A stretch of 64,000 nt of DNA from contig CM051458.1 of the NCBI GenBank assembly GCA_028274465.1, forward strand, positions 11,237,566 to 11,301,565. Reading direction: 5' to 3'. This DNA comes from Plantago ovata. Taxonomy: Eukaryota > Streptophyta > Magnoliopsida > Lamiales > Plantaginaceae. Positions 1 to 11,370 of the stretch are shown here, one piece after another (position 1 is the stretch's first letter; the number at the start of each line of letters is the position of its first letter). Position numbers and translations under genes: made by a program. Under the pieces are notes generated by a model. It did not search any database. It was given only the letters and a program-made list of their open reading frames with translations, and had not been told where the DNA came from.

Positions 1-348
1 GTCATTGAGGCTACATTGCTAACAGGGAAGAACGCGGGTGATGGGGTTCTTATTCCAAGAACAATTATGAGTCCATCTGATTTTAGAAAATTCCCAGTTA
101 GATTCCAACGCAGGCAATTCCCTCTAGCTGTTTGCTTCGCTATGACCATAAATAAGAGCCAGGGACAATCCCTTGCGAACGTTGGACTATATCTTCCCAA
201 ACCTGTGTTTAGTCATGGTCAGTTGTATGTCGCCTTCTCCAGAGTAACTACAAAGAAGGGTCTCAAAGTCTTGATACATGATGAAGAGGGAAATGTAACT
301 GATACAACAACCAATATTGTCTACAAGGAGATATTCAACAACTTATAA
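1..348 (+). CDS. Helitron PIF1-like helicase, C-terminal fragment
   Basis: The reading frame entering from the left window edge ends at 348. It carries the C-terminal motifs of PIF1-family helicases of plant Helitrons: FAMTINKSQGQS (helicase motif V region), then LPKPVFSHGQLYVAFSRVT (motif VI, QLYVAxSR). In the family this is the 3' end of the Rep/helicase protein that drives rolling-circle transposition; here only about the last 110 residues are visible. A Helitron 3' terminus lies about 590 bp downstream in the same orientation, so the fragment is the tail of an element that extends left of the window. Whether the complete protein is intact cannot be judged. Confidence 0.9.
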   Translation, partial: VIEATLLTGKNAGDGVLIPRTIMSPSDFRKFPVRFQRRQFPLAVCFAMTINKSQGQSLANVGLYLPKPVFSHGQLYVAFSRVTTKKGLKVLIHDEEGNVTDTTTNIVYKEIFNNL

Positions 349-908
349 GGTAATACAAATATCTTATTTCATTTTAGTATCTTTAGTATATTACGTGTAT
401 TCTATTTTATTTGTTGTCCAACTTGGACTTTTTTAATTTGATATTCCTATTTTGTGTTTGCAGGTCATGACCAATCGGAGTATATATTATGGCTCAATTC
501 AATCCATCTTTCATAGATGTGAACACATATCGAATAATAAGTTTGCTTGCTTTCAATTTTTTCGTTTTTTTTATTTACATAGAATTGAATGAAATAATAA
601 ATGTTAGAGTTCTTCTATTCTATTGTCAATATTTTTTATATATTGCAAGGAATCATATTTATGTTTACAAGTATGCAATTCTGCTTGGGCACTACTCCTT
701 TTTGCTTTACATTTTTTTTTTTCAAGAGTGGCTTCTGTTTAGTGAGTTGTGAACTAGGTGGCTTATTTTTTTTTATTGTACCCACATTGGTGACAAGCAT
801 TCCTGAGACCTCCTTCATCCTTCACATCCTTCAAATGTTAAATATAATTGTTTTTGCTGATTAAATAAAAATGCATTTAAATTGATTATGCCCTTAAATT
901 GACTATGC

Positions 909-939
909 CCCGTCGTGTTACGACGGGTTAGTTAACTAG
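909..939 (+). terminator. Helitron 3' terminal hairpin and CTAG end
   Basis: A 7-bp perfect GC-rich palindrome with loop TGTTA precedes CTAG|T. In Helitrons this hairpin acts as the rolling-circle transposition terminator. Read directly from the sequence. Confidence 0.88.
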
Positions 940-2119
940 TTGATATAGTACTATACAGTCTATACGGTTAATTTATGTCTGAAAGATTGAAGAATGAAGA
1001 ATAATATCCGAACTCGAAATTCAAAGTCTCATCCGAATTATATTAGTTAACTATCCGAACTTTGATTCGAAATCCGGTCTAAGATCGTCTGAATCAATTT
1101 GATCCGAACTTATCTGAACCGCAACTGCCCAAATAAATTTGATCCGAACTCATTTGAAACAGGGTCGAAACCAATTCATTTACGAACAGAAATCAAACAG
1201 ATTGAACCAACTTCCAAACCTAAAACTGTGTCGGACGAACTAGGAGATCTGACTGGCTAATTGAAGGGCAGCGCTCCAGAGCTCGTGAAGCTCACCTAGA
1301 GCGTGTCAGAATGTGTGATTCAGACATAACCGACAAACACTTAGAAGGGCCACATATCACAATCTATTTAAAAGTTCAGGGGCAAATTGCTAGTTTTCCT
1401 AATAACATTATGAAACGTAATCTATTATTTCTCAATAAAATATGAGAGACTGAAATAAAATAGAACAAGATTGCTATTTAACATTATTTTTGGACAATAT
1501 ATTCGCCGATCTTCAAATTAAATTAACCGTATTTTTTATTATCTCCAATTCTCCATGTTCAGTCTTAACTTCATCTCCATTAGAATTTATAATAAATTAA
1601 TGTGAAGTGTAGATTAATCTGAGTGATAAATGAATGGTCAAAATTTAATCTGACTCTTGAAAGGTTAAGATTAAAAGGTGCAGATAGAAGAGAAGAAAGT
1701 TTGTTATGAGAACAACGAACTCCAACTCAGTCCACCTATTCCTATTGGATGCAGAGAATCAGTATAAATTGAGACTGTTACATCATTCATCATAAGCAGA
1801 TTCATTCACACGAGCACTCAATCTTCCATTCAATTTCATATTTCTCTTTCTAATTCTATAGCAGATGAAGAGTTAGGATTGAGGTAGAATCATTCATTGT
1901 TCATAGTTGTTAGGATTCTGTACCACCTTGAAGCATAATAAGATCGATTGTTTGTTGGTTTCCATGGACGTAGGTGTTTTACATATATTGATCGAAAATA
2001 CAAAGAAATAACTTGTACAAAAGAAGAAAACATAACGAGATATAAAACTCCGTTTAGTTGGTCGAAACCCGAGAGTGAGGTGGGGCACCTGAACTTGAGC
2101 GAATCAGAAATAAACATGC
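940..2119. other. Intergenic, no gene recognised
   Basis: AT-rich stretch. Positions 1000-1200 contain many short TCCGAAC/GATCCGAA words like the subterminal repeats of the hAT-like elements near 40144-41182 and 41930-42130, so this may be an eroded hAT end. Positions 1740-1880 resemble a promoter or leader but no open frame follows. Confidence 0.5.
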
Positions 2120-2219
2120 AAAATCCAGTCAATAGGTCGGGGGTTCGAGTCACCACGGGGTAATGTGGAACCCTTATTTATCCTCGCTTTGCCACTAAAA
2201 AATAAAAAATAAAAAATAA
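2120..2219 (+). mobile_element. 5'-truncated tRNA-derived SINE
   Basis: A pol III B-box-like word (GGGTTCGAGTC, around 2141-2151) lies about 50 bp upstream of an A-rich tail made of repeated AAAAAATA units (2197-2217). This is the layout of tRNA-derived SINEs. No clear A box is seen upstream, so the copy is probably 5'-truncated. Confidence 0.5.
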
Positions 2220-3782
2220 CCTGCAAAAGAAAATGGGGATTCGAGGCCTGCACCAACACAGGTTCCTTAATGAAAAATGCGTCCTCTCACTATGATGCTT
2301 GAGAAATTGTGCGTTTGACTTCCAGGATACAACGAATTTCCAATATCACTAGCAGCACAAGATAGCAACCGGCGAGAAGAAAAGAAGCAAGAGAGAAGAG
2401 GATAGGGTGGATTTTTCTCCCTTACTTTTCCCAACACAACCAGCTACTGCTATTGCAAAGGATCATGAGTGGAAAAAACAAACACGTCCAAATGCAACTA
2501 AAATTAAATTACTTCTACTTGCTGTGTCTCCAAGGCGCATCCTTTATTCTTCCTCTAGGAACGAAAGAAATCTCAGCATTCATGTTCGAGCTCCCTAACC
2601 TAAACATACTGGAAGGGTGTTTAGTGTTTACCAAGGAAGAAGGCCTTAAGACGAACCCTCTTCTAGTGCGTCAACTTGACAAATTAGTGGACCATATATC
2701 TAGTTCGTCAACGGATTATAGAAATCATTCTCAAGTCTCAACAATATTCTTCGTTATAAACTTCCTCTATCATTAAACTGTTGGCTGTTGGTAACATGAA
2801 ATTAGAATAGAAATAGAATTAATCACCTCAATTGAGCAACGTGCTAATTAAAATGAGAAGTTAATTCCTTGAAAATATCCTACAAACATATTCCATGCCT
2901 TGATGTGGTTCTCTTCACTATAAGTTTGCCCAAAACAAAAGAAAAAAGATCTTTCTACTGTCATAGTCTTACATCTTAGATATTTATCCAAAAATGCTGA
3001 CTTGTTAATACAAACAAGGGTCTCTAAAAAGAGTGATTGAAACAGAATGGCAATTATAGCTCTCTCCGTACCATGGTTTGTGTGGATGGCATATAGCATC
3101 AGACAAACTCTAGCAAGTTAAGTTGTAGGTCCATTCTGTTCACTTATGTATGGTGTGTACAATATTGTCTGTGTATTTACTGCTAACTTTATTATTTACT
3201 CGTCGGTTGATGACATGTCATCTGGTCACATGGACCGGATCCAGCTCAGCTGCATTCGTGTCTTAATTAGTTCAGGACCATTGTTCATTGGTATGGTGTA
3301 CATGTCACTGCATTAGTCCACCAAGTAACTGAGCATGGTGTCACTCCAACTTAATTCCTTACAAATAACCTACAAACATATTTCGAGCTTATGGTAACAA
3401 TGAGGGAAATGATAAATTTGATCATATCAATTCCTCACCTTCATAAACAACTTCTCTGTTTTCACATTAGCCAATCTCTTTGTGTTCATTTACCATGCAC
3501 AGTTACATCTATCTGAGGCTGTGGTTGGACTTCGGATATTTTCGTTCTAGTACTCCAAATATGCATTGATACCCCATGCACATTAATTTCAACCCCTTAT
3601 GAGCATCACATTGCGGAAAGATAAGTTCATACAAATACAATGCAACGGTATCAAAACTAGATAAGAGAAGAAGGATCATGATTCAAGCGGAGAATCAGGT
3701 GTTTAGTGTTGCGACGTTGGTTGAGTTCATGTGTCATAAAAATAACCGAGAAAAATTTACGTGCAGTATTATATCTTTTTGA
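2220..3782. other. Intergenic, no gene recognised
   Basis: Short open frames here (for example 2453-2776) show no family resemblance. An imperfect direct repeat of about 40 bp (TTAATTCCTT..CCTACAAACATATT) occurs near 2861 and again near 3352. Confidence 0.4.
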
Positions 3783-3790
3783 TCTGTGAC

Positions 3791-3944
3791 CATTGGCGGA
3801 GCCACTGGGGTCACTGGACCCCCCTGAAATTCCAAATTCCTTTAAAAAATAATAAAAATTAACCATATTTTGCATTTTGACCCCCCTAAACAATTAAAAT
3901 TTTAAATTTTGACCCCCTGAATATTTCTCCTAGATTCGCCACTG
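3791..3944. mobile_element. hAT-like MITE, 154 bp with 8-bp TSD
   Basis: The element begins CATTGGCGGAGCCAC and ends with the inverted counterpart (its reverse complement starts CAGTGGCGAATCTAG). It is flanked by a perfect 8-bp duplication TCTGTGAC at 3783-3790 and 3945-3952. CAGTGGCG termini and 8-bp duplications are typical of hAT elements. The interior is AT-rich with GGGGGGTC/GACCCCCC blocks and codes nothing. Confidence 0.8.
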
Positions 3945-3952
3945 TCTGTGAC

Positions 3953-4398
3953 AATTCTTATTGACTATACACGAGGCAAAGAAAATCGAATATTCCTTTT
4001 TTGTTCTTTATGAATGAATGACGTTGTGAACCCGCCGCCACTACCACTTTCTCTGCTTTAATTTGGTTATTTTCACCCTTTGACAGAGAAACACAGGTAA
4101 TAAATAAATATTTGATGATAGCTGCAGCAATGCACAAAATCAGTCAATTCTTGCATTGGAAAAAAACATTACATTTTGAACATCTCACACCTTTGATATA
4201 AAACTCAAAACTGGAGTGTCAAATATGGGCCCAGGAAGTAGATTACATTTCTAGAATTTCTATGCATCCTTAGAAATAACCTATGGGCCAACAATACTTG
4301 TGAACTTATAAAATGCTTTAAAATTGCATTCCAACCCAATATTTAATTACTACAAGCATGCATGGTAATGTAATGGACTCGTATGATGCATTTTACTA
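3953..4398. other. 3' flank of the ERF gene
   Basis: AT-rich sequence downstream (in minus orientation) of the ERF stop codon. It presumably holds the 3' UTR and polyadenylation signals, but no single site stands out. Confidence 0.35.
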
Positions 4399-4920
4399 CT
4401 AGTCCCAAATAGGGAAGCAGCAATCCATGTCATCTGATTCTTGAACATAATAATTCCCAAAACCTGTATTATCACCAAAAGGATAGTATTCTTCTCCTCC
4501 TTCAAGTTGTAGCTCCATCCACATTTCTGGTGACTCAAGTGGTGTATCATTAATAGCTTCTATTTCGAGTGCCGATAGCCCTACTTGTATCATCGGCACC
4601 TCCACACCACTAGTGGCATCCTCGGTTTCAATCGAAAACCACATGGCGGCCTCCTGAGCAGCAACTCGAATGTCATGTGCAAGTCCACTTGCAGGCTTGG
4701 GGAGGACATCCATCCATTCAGGGAAGTTGATTCGTGCTTTCGTACCTTTTAGATGGAACGCGGCCACATCATGTGCTGCTGCTGCCATTTCAGCTGTGTC
4801 GAACGTTCCTAACCAGATTCGCGTTTTCTGACCCGGCTCGCGTATCTCGAATACCCATTTCCCCCATTTTCTTCTCCTAACTCCAACATACCTACTTGCT
4901 TCATCTTGTTGGTTCCTCAT
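4399..4920 (-). CDS. AP2/ERF transcription factor, DREB type
   Basis: A 173-residue single-exon gene. Residues about 11-67 form one AP2/ERF DNA-binding domain ([20 protein letters not shown] ... [20 protein letters not shown]). Val23 and Glu28 occupy the V14/E19 positions that mark DREB rather than ERF proteins, and the LPKPAS....[10 protein letters not shown] stretch after the domain is found in DREB groups A-4/A-5 (TINY- and ERF01x-like). The C-terminal half is acidic and rich in W/Y, ending FPIWD, and is likely the activation region. DREBs of this type are nuclear regulators of stress and development genes binding DRE/CRT or GCC elements. The ATG at 4918-4920 is the first Met of the frame. 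Length and the absence of introns fit the family. The exact ortholog cannot be fixed by eye. Confidence 0.93.
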   Translation of the reverse strand: MRNQQDEASRYVGVRRRKWGKWVFEIREPGQKTRIWLGTFDTAEMAAAAHDVAAFHLKGTKARINFPEWMDVLPKPASGLAHDIRVAAQEAAMWFSIETEDATSGVEVPMIQVGLSALEIEAINDTPLESPEMWMELQLEGGEEYYPFGDNTGFGNYYVQESDDMDCCFPIWD

Positions 4921-5080
4921 GATGATAAGTAGTTGTAGACTTGCTTGCTTTGTCAGTGTGCAACTTACTGAGTAATCAAACTAGAAATGGAAATGGAAAA
5001 TGGAATAAAGTATTTAGTTATTGTGTGGAAGAATGGAATATTTGTTGTAGTTAAATGAATGATCCTAGCAAAGGTCATAT

Positions 5081-5092
5081 AGTATATAAAGA
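5081..5092 (-). promoter_or_regulatory. Possible TATA region of the ERF gene
   Basis: TATATA-containing sequence (TTTATATACT on the minus strand) lies about 165 bp upstream of the ERF start codon. A direct repeat AATGAATGATCCTAG occurs on both sides (about 5054 and 5120), and an ACGCGTGGC word lies at about 5103. Assignment as a core promoter is inference from position. Confidence 0.35.
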
Positions 5093-5224
5093 TTTGTTAA
5101 GTGACGCGTGGCGGCAAATGAATGATCCTAGGACAAGTTAAACTTTAATTTGGTTTATAGCACATATTTTGGTGTTTGGTTAACAGAGGTAATGTTTACT
5201 CCACGTAGTTGAACACTTGAATGT

Positions 5225-5422
5225 GATAAAAGGTGGCCATTTAGGGTATTGGAGTAGCACATAAAAAGTCGGTGGTTCAAACTTTGAATGAGGCATAAGG
5301 TGGTTTAAGCTTTATTGGAGTTATAAAATTGGTATGGGTGTAATTGGTGCTATAAGATGGTAAATGAGTGGTGTATGAGTATGGTAGGTTAGATTTGCCG
5401 TTTCAGAAAAAAAACACCCAAT
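5225..5422 (+). mobile_element. tRNA-like SINE with LINE-type tail
   Basis: A box-B-like word (GGTGGTTCAAACTTTG, about 5270) follows an A-box-like stretch (GGGTATTGGAGTAGC, about 5246). The copy ends TTTGCCGTTTCAG plus an A run at about 5408-5416. The 3' end resembles the tails of the LINE copies at 22430 and 34785 (GCCGTTTAAAA). A remnant of similar 3' sequence occurs at 42905-42965. Confidence 0.5.
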
Positions 5423-5836
5423 AATTTGCATAGGGTCTTTATCGTAATTTTGCATTTTGAAATGGCTTTAGGTGGTCAGAGAGATTGCATCTGCGCAGGA
5501 CCTGGAACGCAATGGGATCTTGGCCACCAACAACAATGCAACAACATATGGGTGGTTGCCACTGGATGATAAGTTATTGGTGCATGCAGCGTGTGGGAAG
5601 CAGCAAAGGTAGAGCTAACCAAGAAGGCGACGGGACAAGGCAAAGTTCGTAAGAACCTTAGGGGCAAGGTTCGCTTAAAGAGTAGAGTATTGTAGAGATT
5701 TCACCCCACACGGGACGTGGCTAATTCGTGGTCCATTAATTATGATTCGTACCGGGGAAGTATACAAAAGTTTTGTTTATTTCAATTTGCCAATATTTGT
5801 GAATAAGATAGATCAATGTTCATCCTTATCAACAGA

Positions 5837-6175
5837 CACTACAAGGAACAGGCCATTTAGCGACGGATGGATCCGTCGCTAAATGATGCCGATCGGTCGC
5901 TAATAATAGCTAGCGACCGATCGGTGTTTTTAGCGACGGATAAAATCATCGTCGCTAAACCGTTAGTCGCTAGCGAATTAGCGACCGATGAGTTTTCCGT
6001 CGCGAATTAGCGACGGATAATGAGGTTGACTTTTAGCAACCGATGACTTATCCGTCGCAAAAGTCCCCGGAGATCCAGCGACGTCGCTGGGTCTCCGGGA
6101 CCTTTTGCAACGGATAAGTCATCCGTCGCTGGAGCTCTGGAGCTCCTAGCGACGGATGAAGTCATCGGTTGCTAT
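5837..6175. repeat. CACTA 1 left terminal and subterminal repeats
   Basis: Repeated units of TAGCGACGGAT and the variant TAGCGACCGAT in both orientations, many paired as short palindromes (for example around 5868-5884), start directly after the CACTA end. Confidence 0.85.
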
Positions 6176-6435
6176 TTCTTTTTATTCTTTTTTATTTTTT
6201 AGATATAATAATGAGAACCAAAATCAAATGCAACCTGTTCAATTAAGCAACATGTTACAGAAATTCTATAGACCAAATAAACCAAAAAATAATCCAAAAA
6301 AATCATAATAAATGTACCAAAACCCTCCATACATATAATAATAATCATACGTACACAATACTAATCCAAAATAATATCATAGTGTACACATTATTCATGT
6401 AGAAAATAGTAAATAGAGTCGAAAAGGATAGGGGA

Positions 6436-8457
6436 TCATGGAGAGGGAGGTGGATCCATCCCCAGCTTCGCATACAGCTCAGCAAACATAGTACCATATT
6501 TAGCCTTCTGCGCAGCCTGCTCCGCCTTCTGCGCAGCCTGCTCCGCAGCTAGCCTCTTCACCTCCTCATCCTTCTCCTGCAACTGAAGTAAGAGGGCCTG
6601 CTCTCGAGCGGAAGCTGCTGCTGAAGATGATGAAGATGTACTGGCACGGGAACGACGAGTCGGCCTCGAGTCCAATTCAGGGACGGCTGCTACACTCCCC
6701 AGTCCCAAGCGACGGCCCTTCTCGTCTGGAGGATTCACCTCGAGGAAAATGGCATTCATTTCCTCAACAGTGAGATCCTGATCACGAATCCTGTCCTCGT
6801 AGGCCGTCTGAAATTATAAATCAAGAGTATAAGGTGTTAGTTATGTTGTTAATTAGTTATGAAATCATCAGTATTTAATAAACACATGTATTGTAGAACT
6901 TACCGCAATTGCTGTGGCGTCGTCACACAACCACTGTCCGTCCTTGGCCTTCTGAGATCTCGAGAACAAGGTGAATAGGAGACTCTCCTTATCCTTCAAC
7001 TGAATGACACATGAAAGCATCATATACTTAGTTTGAAAGTTCGAAATGCAAGTAAATAACAAGTATAAGAATGATGAATTCACAAAGTTAATACACTTAC
7101 CTTCTGTCTCACATGTGTTGTAGCGATCGACTCAGAGCCAAAACGGTGTGTCACTAGGGTACGGCTCCCATCATTCGGCTGCTTCTTCCTGTTATCAGTG
7201 TTCCGGTCAGCCTGCGCCTGGACTCTCTCGTTAGTCCAATACACCTTCCACGCCTCCCAAATTTCATTTCCGGGCCAATCACCGGTACGTGGACGATTAT
7301 GTGTCCACAGTTTCTTCATGTTATGAACCATGCACTTGTAAAGGGCACTACCGTGAGAGTTGAAGCTCCACCAGAGATCCATCAGCAATGCTTTCGGAAG
7401 GAAGAAATCTTTCTACACAATTACAAATAAACATCGAAACACATACGTTGGCGAATACTTAAAAACATTCAAGTATAACAAGGGGAAACAACATGTATCA
7501 AATATATAACAAGGGGAAACAACATCTATTCAAGTATATCGGTGACTAACATATCACCCAAGTTCAGTGGCTAACATACCACTCAAATATAGTGGCTACC
7601 ATACCACTCACATTGTCCTATATTTCACTAAAACAATGGTGACTAACATATCACCCAAGTACAGTGGCTAACATACCACTCACACAAAGTGGCTAACATA
7701 CCACTCACAACACAAACAATTAGGTAACTAATGTACGATTATTAACTCACCCTCAGCTCCTCGAACAGCTCTCCCTTAATTTGGTCCGGGATGCAGTGCC
7801 ACTGGCTGCCACCCTCTTGCGGTGGGATCATCCTGTTCCGTATTATCCCACTGAGTACTTTAGCAGCGCCCTCCCCATGCAACCTGTGAAGAACAGGTAA
7901 GTCAATAGTGAGAAGGTTAGTTCGGTATATATATATTAAAAGTTCGTAAATCAGTTAATGCCTAATACTTACTTCTCTCCATTGGGGTAAAGGACAGGGC
8001 GACCATTCCACGTCAGACCATCTTCCGGCCTTTGAAAGGGACAACCGTCGTCTGGAATGTGGGCCCACGGGTCGTGGAGGGAGGAATGAGGAGTCGATCC
8101 CCTACTCGACCCAGGTGGAGTCCCAAAAACAGTAGGGGAGCCCTGCTGTGAGCCCTGCCCGGTGTCCTCTCCGTCGGTATCTGACCTCTGGGACTACGGG
8201 GTCATGTATCGTGGCCTCCTGGGTCGTGGCATCTGCAATAAAAAGATCCGTGTTAGTACATACACAATTGAATATAAAACATGTAAAGTCATTAAGAGAT
8301 AAAGTAAGGAACGACGCTGGACATTTGGGTGGTCACGCCAGTAGGCCTGCCAATACTCATGAAGGGGAGCTGGCATCCATTCCGAAGGCGGAACTCCCAA
8401 CAGCCAGTTGGCTTTCCAAGCCTCAAGTAGCATATCCTCCAACGTAGGAACTGACAT
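6436..8457 (-). CDS. TNP1-like CACTA protein (plant transposase, Transposase_24 type), 1 in-frame stop
   Basis: A spliced minus-strand gene with exons at about 8232-7973, 7883-7751, 7412-7101, 6993-6904 and 6807-6436, all with GT/AG borders and consistent phase. An upstream exon (about 8457-8330) is possible. Recognisable blocks: LHGEGAAKVLSGIIRN, an aromatic/basic block (KDFFLPKALLMDLW, WEAWKVYW), QKAKDGQW, and an acidic C-terminal coiled-coil segment with two EQAAQKA repeats ending DPPPSP. The exon pattern parallels the gene in CACTA 2. Proteins of this type accompany TNP2 and probably bind element ends. The only lesion seen is a TAG near 8194 just after RYMTP, so it may be slightly broken or read through. 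Confidence 0.75.
7541..7710. repeat. Palindromic GGTGA-N8-TCACC intron repeats (CACTA 1)
   Basis: The intron between two TNP1-like exons holds repeated imperfect palindromes: GGTGACTAACATATCACCC at 7541 and 7638, interspersed with AGTGGCTAACATACCACTC variants. The same motifs recur in CACTA 2 (45551-45740) and CACTA 3 (59040-59095). Confidence 0.8.
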
Positions 8458-8693
8458 CTAATAATTGAATGCTAAACCTGGCCAATAGAAGTTTAGTGCA
8501 TTGCGGCGGCTAACGTATCTTTCCATCGATTATTCATTTTAATTATCAGTTTTTTACATTGCATTATATATACTCCCAATATTTTCTAATTTAAATTTAC
8601 CTATGATCGAGTTATTTCCTTCATACTTACGTTTTTTTAAAACAATAATTACTTATATTTATCTATATTTTATACAATTTTCATTATAATAAC
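8458..8693. other. CACTA 1 interior, AT-rich
   Basis: No gene is seen. This AT-rich stretch resembles the sequence resuming at 18813 on the far side of the Copia insertion and is probably the TNP1 upstream region or a long intron. Confidence 0.5.
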
Positions 8694-10776
8694 TGATAGT
8701 GTATATGTCCTAGAGACAGTCCTTACTAAGGGCATGGTGCCCTTATAGAGGACATATATGTACTATTACACAGGTCAACGTAATATAATATATGTTTGTT
8801 GCATTTTACTATTGAGTATCGCTTCCATATTTATATTACACCAAGCTGCAGCATGTCATATCTTTATTACTCTCTGTATTGATATCAAACATGTCCCCTC
8901 GGATAGATGGCCGATCACACAGTTAGTGGGAGCTATGTGAGTTATCATCTATCCCAAACTCTCCCTAGTCGTGGTTCATCTCGGATGTGGGGGTCTGAAT
9001 GAACCTGACAAGACTAGTATGCGTGGAGGTTATACTTGTTGGAGCAAGTGTGAGCCGATCCCACGGCCACGGAACGGATTGTTGGACAATCAAGGAACGT
9101 TCCCATAACTGCGCATAGTTGTTCGAAGAAGCTTTATCGAACAATGGAAGTACCCACCGGACACTCCCATCGATGTATACTCTACACCGACGTGTCTATG
9201 GGAACCGGTGAGTTGTCGAAGTGATGCCATTCGTCCTTTGTACTTACAGGACTTTTATCATCACATTTGTTGCCCCATATCCTTGGTGGACCCGTCGATG
9301 TCAGCTCTGAATAAGCAGCTGACCTAAGACACGATCCAGGATTATGGCTACATACAAATGGGGGTGATAAGTGATTCTGTGAAGGATTCATCTCTCAAGT
9401 GTAGCACAGGAGAGCACTGCTCATAGTCGTTCATAGTTGTGATGGTAAAACCGCTGGCCAGCGTATCAATATTATTATGATGGTCATAATAGATATTGGA
9501 TTCACCATGCAACTCACTGAAGACGCCCGTGGATGTATTATTGGGATAGACACTTCATCGATCCTAGATACATTCGAGCAAGTCAGATGAAGGGACGTTA
9601 GCATCGCCGCGTTGAGCGCAACAGGCTTCGCAACGAAAGGGTTAGCTTTGAGAAACCTCTCAAACGTCCTCACGTATTAATATTGCAAATGGAACCGTCT
9701 AGGAATTCCAGGTCTAGGACTTGCTTAATACGATGAGGCCCTATGGGTCACACTATGTGGTGATTCAGTCTATCAGAATATCCTTGAAGATGGAATCGCA
9801 ATTAATTTGGAATTAATTGTGATTGATGGATTATAATTGATTTGGAATTAATTATAATATTTGGTGGCTCAATTAATGATTTGGAATTATTAATTGAATT
9901 GGCTAATTAATTGTATTTTATGTAAATACAATTAAAGATTATATTTTGGGAATATAATGGAGGTTTGATTAAAAAGGATATGTTAATTTAGAATTAACAT
10001 ATGCACATGGAAAAATCTACTTGGAGTTTGAATTGCCTTAGAACTATAAGTGGGTCCCAAAATCGGGACCCATCTACTGTCCCTGGGAGAGCGCGCGCGC
10101 GCGCAGTGATGGATGAGGGGAAGGAGTTCTACTCCTTCCTCTATTAGAAGTCCAAGGGATAAGTTAGATTTTCCTGATTGAGTTTTAATTTGATTGGGAA
10201 TGAATCTAGACTTGATATTGGTTTCCTTATGCGATAAGAATTAGATTCTTATTCCTTTACGAAGTCTAATTGCTTATGCTTTAGGCTTCTATTGACTACT
10301 ATATATAGTAGACCATTAGAGAGTTTTTGACACAGACTTGAATAGACTTTGACAGTCATTCTACCCAGTTTTCTTAGAGAAAATAAAAACTCTCCCCTCC
10401 TATTAGCCACCCACGCGCGCGCCACCTGCCGGAGGAATCGCCGCCCCATCTTCTTGGTCATACAAAGAATATCCTAGCATTCTTTCCGATAGGCTGTTCA
10501 TCCGTGGATACCAAGGTTGAGGTTCTAGGAGCTGGAAACTAACTTTTATTGTCTTGCAGATAATCAAAGTATTGCAGATATCTTCGACTTCGACGAAGGA
10601 GAAGATACACCGGATTATTACGAAGACTTGGAAGCTGCTTTGGAAGTAAGGTTAGTCTTCTAATTGACGTGTTTATATATATACGACATATGCATAATCA
10701 ATTAACCTGTATGTTAAGAAAATTTTTGAAATTCCGCTGCGTACCCTAGGGGTAACTCTGACCATATTTTCTTACA
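8694..10776 (+). repeat. 5' LTR of the Copia element
   Basis: Starts TGATAGTGTATATGTCC and ends ATTTTCTTACA. It contains a pure CG alternating tract (about 10092-10104), a palindromic TATA region (CTACTATATATAGTAG, 10296-10311) that is the likely promoter, and a second CG tract near 10413. A 19-bp segment near 10563 is present here but absent from the 3' LTR. Confidence 0.95.
10296..10311 (+). promoter_or_regulatory. Palindromic TATA box of the Copia 5' LTR
   Basis: CTACTATATATAGTAG is a perfect palindrome in the LTR, conserved in all four LTR copies in the window (also near 18350, 48488 and 62690). Position within U3/R and the TATA core make it the likely pol II promoter. No experiment supports this. 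Confidence 0.6.
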
Positions 10777-10777
10777 G

Positions 10778-10791
10778 TGGTATCAGAGCCA
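10778..10791 (+). other. Primer binding site (initiator tRNA-Met)
   Basis: TGGTATCAGAGCCA starts two bases after the 5' LTR end and is the standard plant PBS complementary to the 3' end of initiator tRNA-Met. Confidence 0.93.
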
Positions 10792-10949
10792 GGTTAATCG
10801 ATTACGTATATACGTATGTATATTGTATGATTTTGTAGATATGTGGATACAATTGATTCTATGATTAATTTGATTTTCAAAAGTTTTGTTTTTTATATAA
10901 ATTTGGAATTTATATTTAAAAAAAAAAAAATTTAAAATATATATATTGA

Positions 10950-11370
10950 CCGGGCCGCCCGCGTGCCGCAGGCGCCGTGCCCACGGCACGGCCCGGGTGC
11001 CTGCGGACGCAGGAGCCGTGCCCACGGCACGGCCCGAGTGCCTGCGGACGCAGGCGCCGTGCCCGCGGCACGGGCGCTAGGCGCCCGCGTGCCGCGGTAA
11101 CCTGGGTGCCTGCGGGACGCAGGCACCCGCGGCGCCCGTGCGCCTGGGTCGCCGGGCCCCTGCGCCCGCGGTGCCCGTGCGCCTGGGGCGCTCGGGCGCC
11201 TGCGGCACCGCAGGCGCCGTGTGCCCGTGTGCCGCGGGTGCCCGGGTACCTGCGGGACGCAGGTACCCGGGGGCCTGCGGACGCAGGCGCCCGGAGTACC
11301 GGTGCCCGCGTGCCGCGGGCGCCGGGCGCTTGGGGCCGCGGGCACCGGGGGGATGGGACTAGGTCCGCTC
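10950..11370 (+). repeat. GC-rich foldback repeat array in the Copia leader
   Basis: About 410 bp of extreme GC content lies inside an AT-rich element, bordered by A/T tracts on both sides (10918-10947 and 11379-11412). It is built of degenerate units around TGCCTGCGGACGCAGG and GCCGTGCCCACGGCACGG, each nearly palindromic. Long open frames on both strands here are composition artefacts, not genes. Confidence 0.85.

Larger units (their letters stand above)
1..939 (+). mobile_element. Helitron, 3' portion with hairpin and CTAG terminus
   Basis: Downstream of the helicase tail lies AT-rich sequence without recognisable genes, ending in a canonical Helitron 3' terminus: a perfect 7-bp stem (CCCGTCG at 909-915, CGACGGG at 921-927) with a 5-nt loop, eight bases, then CTAG at 936-939 followed by T at 940. 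Helitrons end in CTRR, a short hairpin lies just inside the end, and insertion is between A and T. The 5' end is outside the window. Confidence 0.88.

Noticed and set aside
2453..2776. 107-codon open frame
   Set aside because: No family resemblance; composition like intergenic DNA.
5476..5667. Possible small protein on the minus strand
   Set aside because: No recognised motif, no promoter or splice support; likely chance.
5860..6170. CRISPR-like array of regular repeats
   Set aside because: Repeats are palindromic CACTA subterminal motifs in a plant genome, with no unique equal-length spacers.
8758..8940. Repeated short frame MYYYTGQRNIIYVCC in both LTRs
   Set aside because: It is present because LTR copies are alike; 60 codons, no family resemblance, and broken in the solo LTRs.
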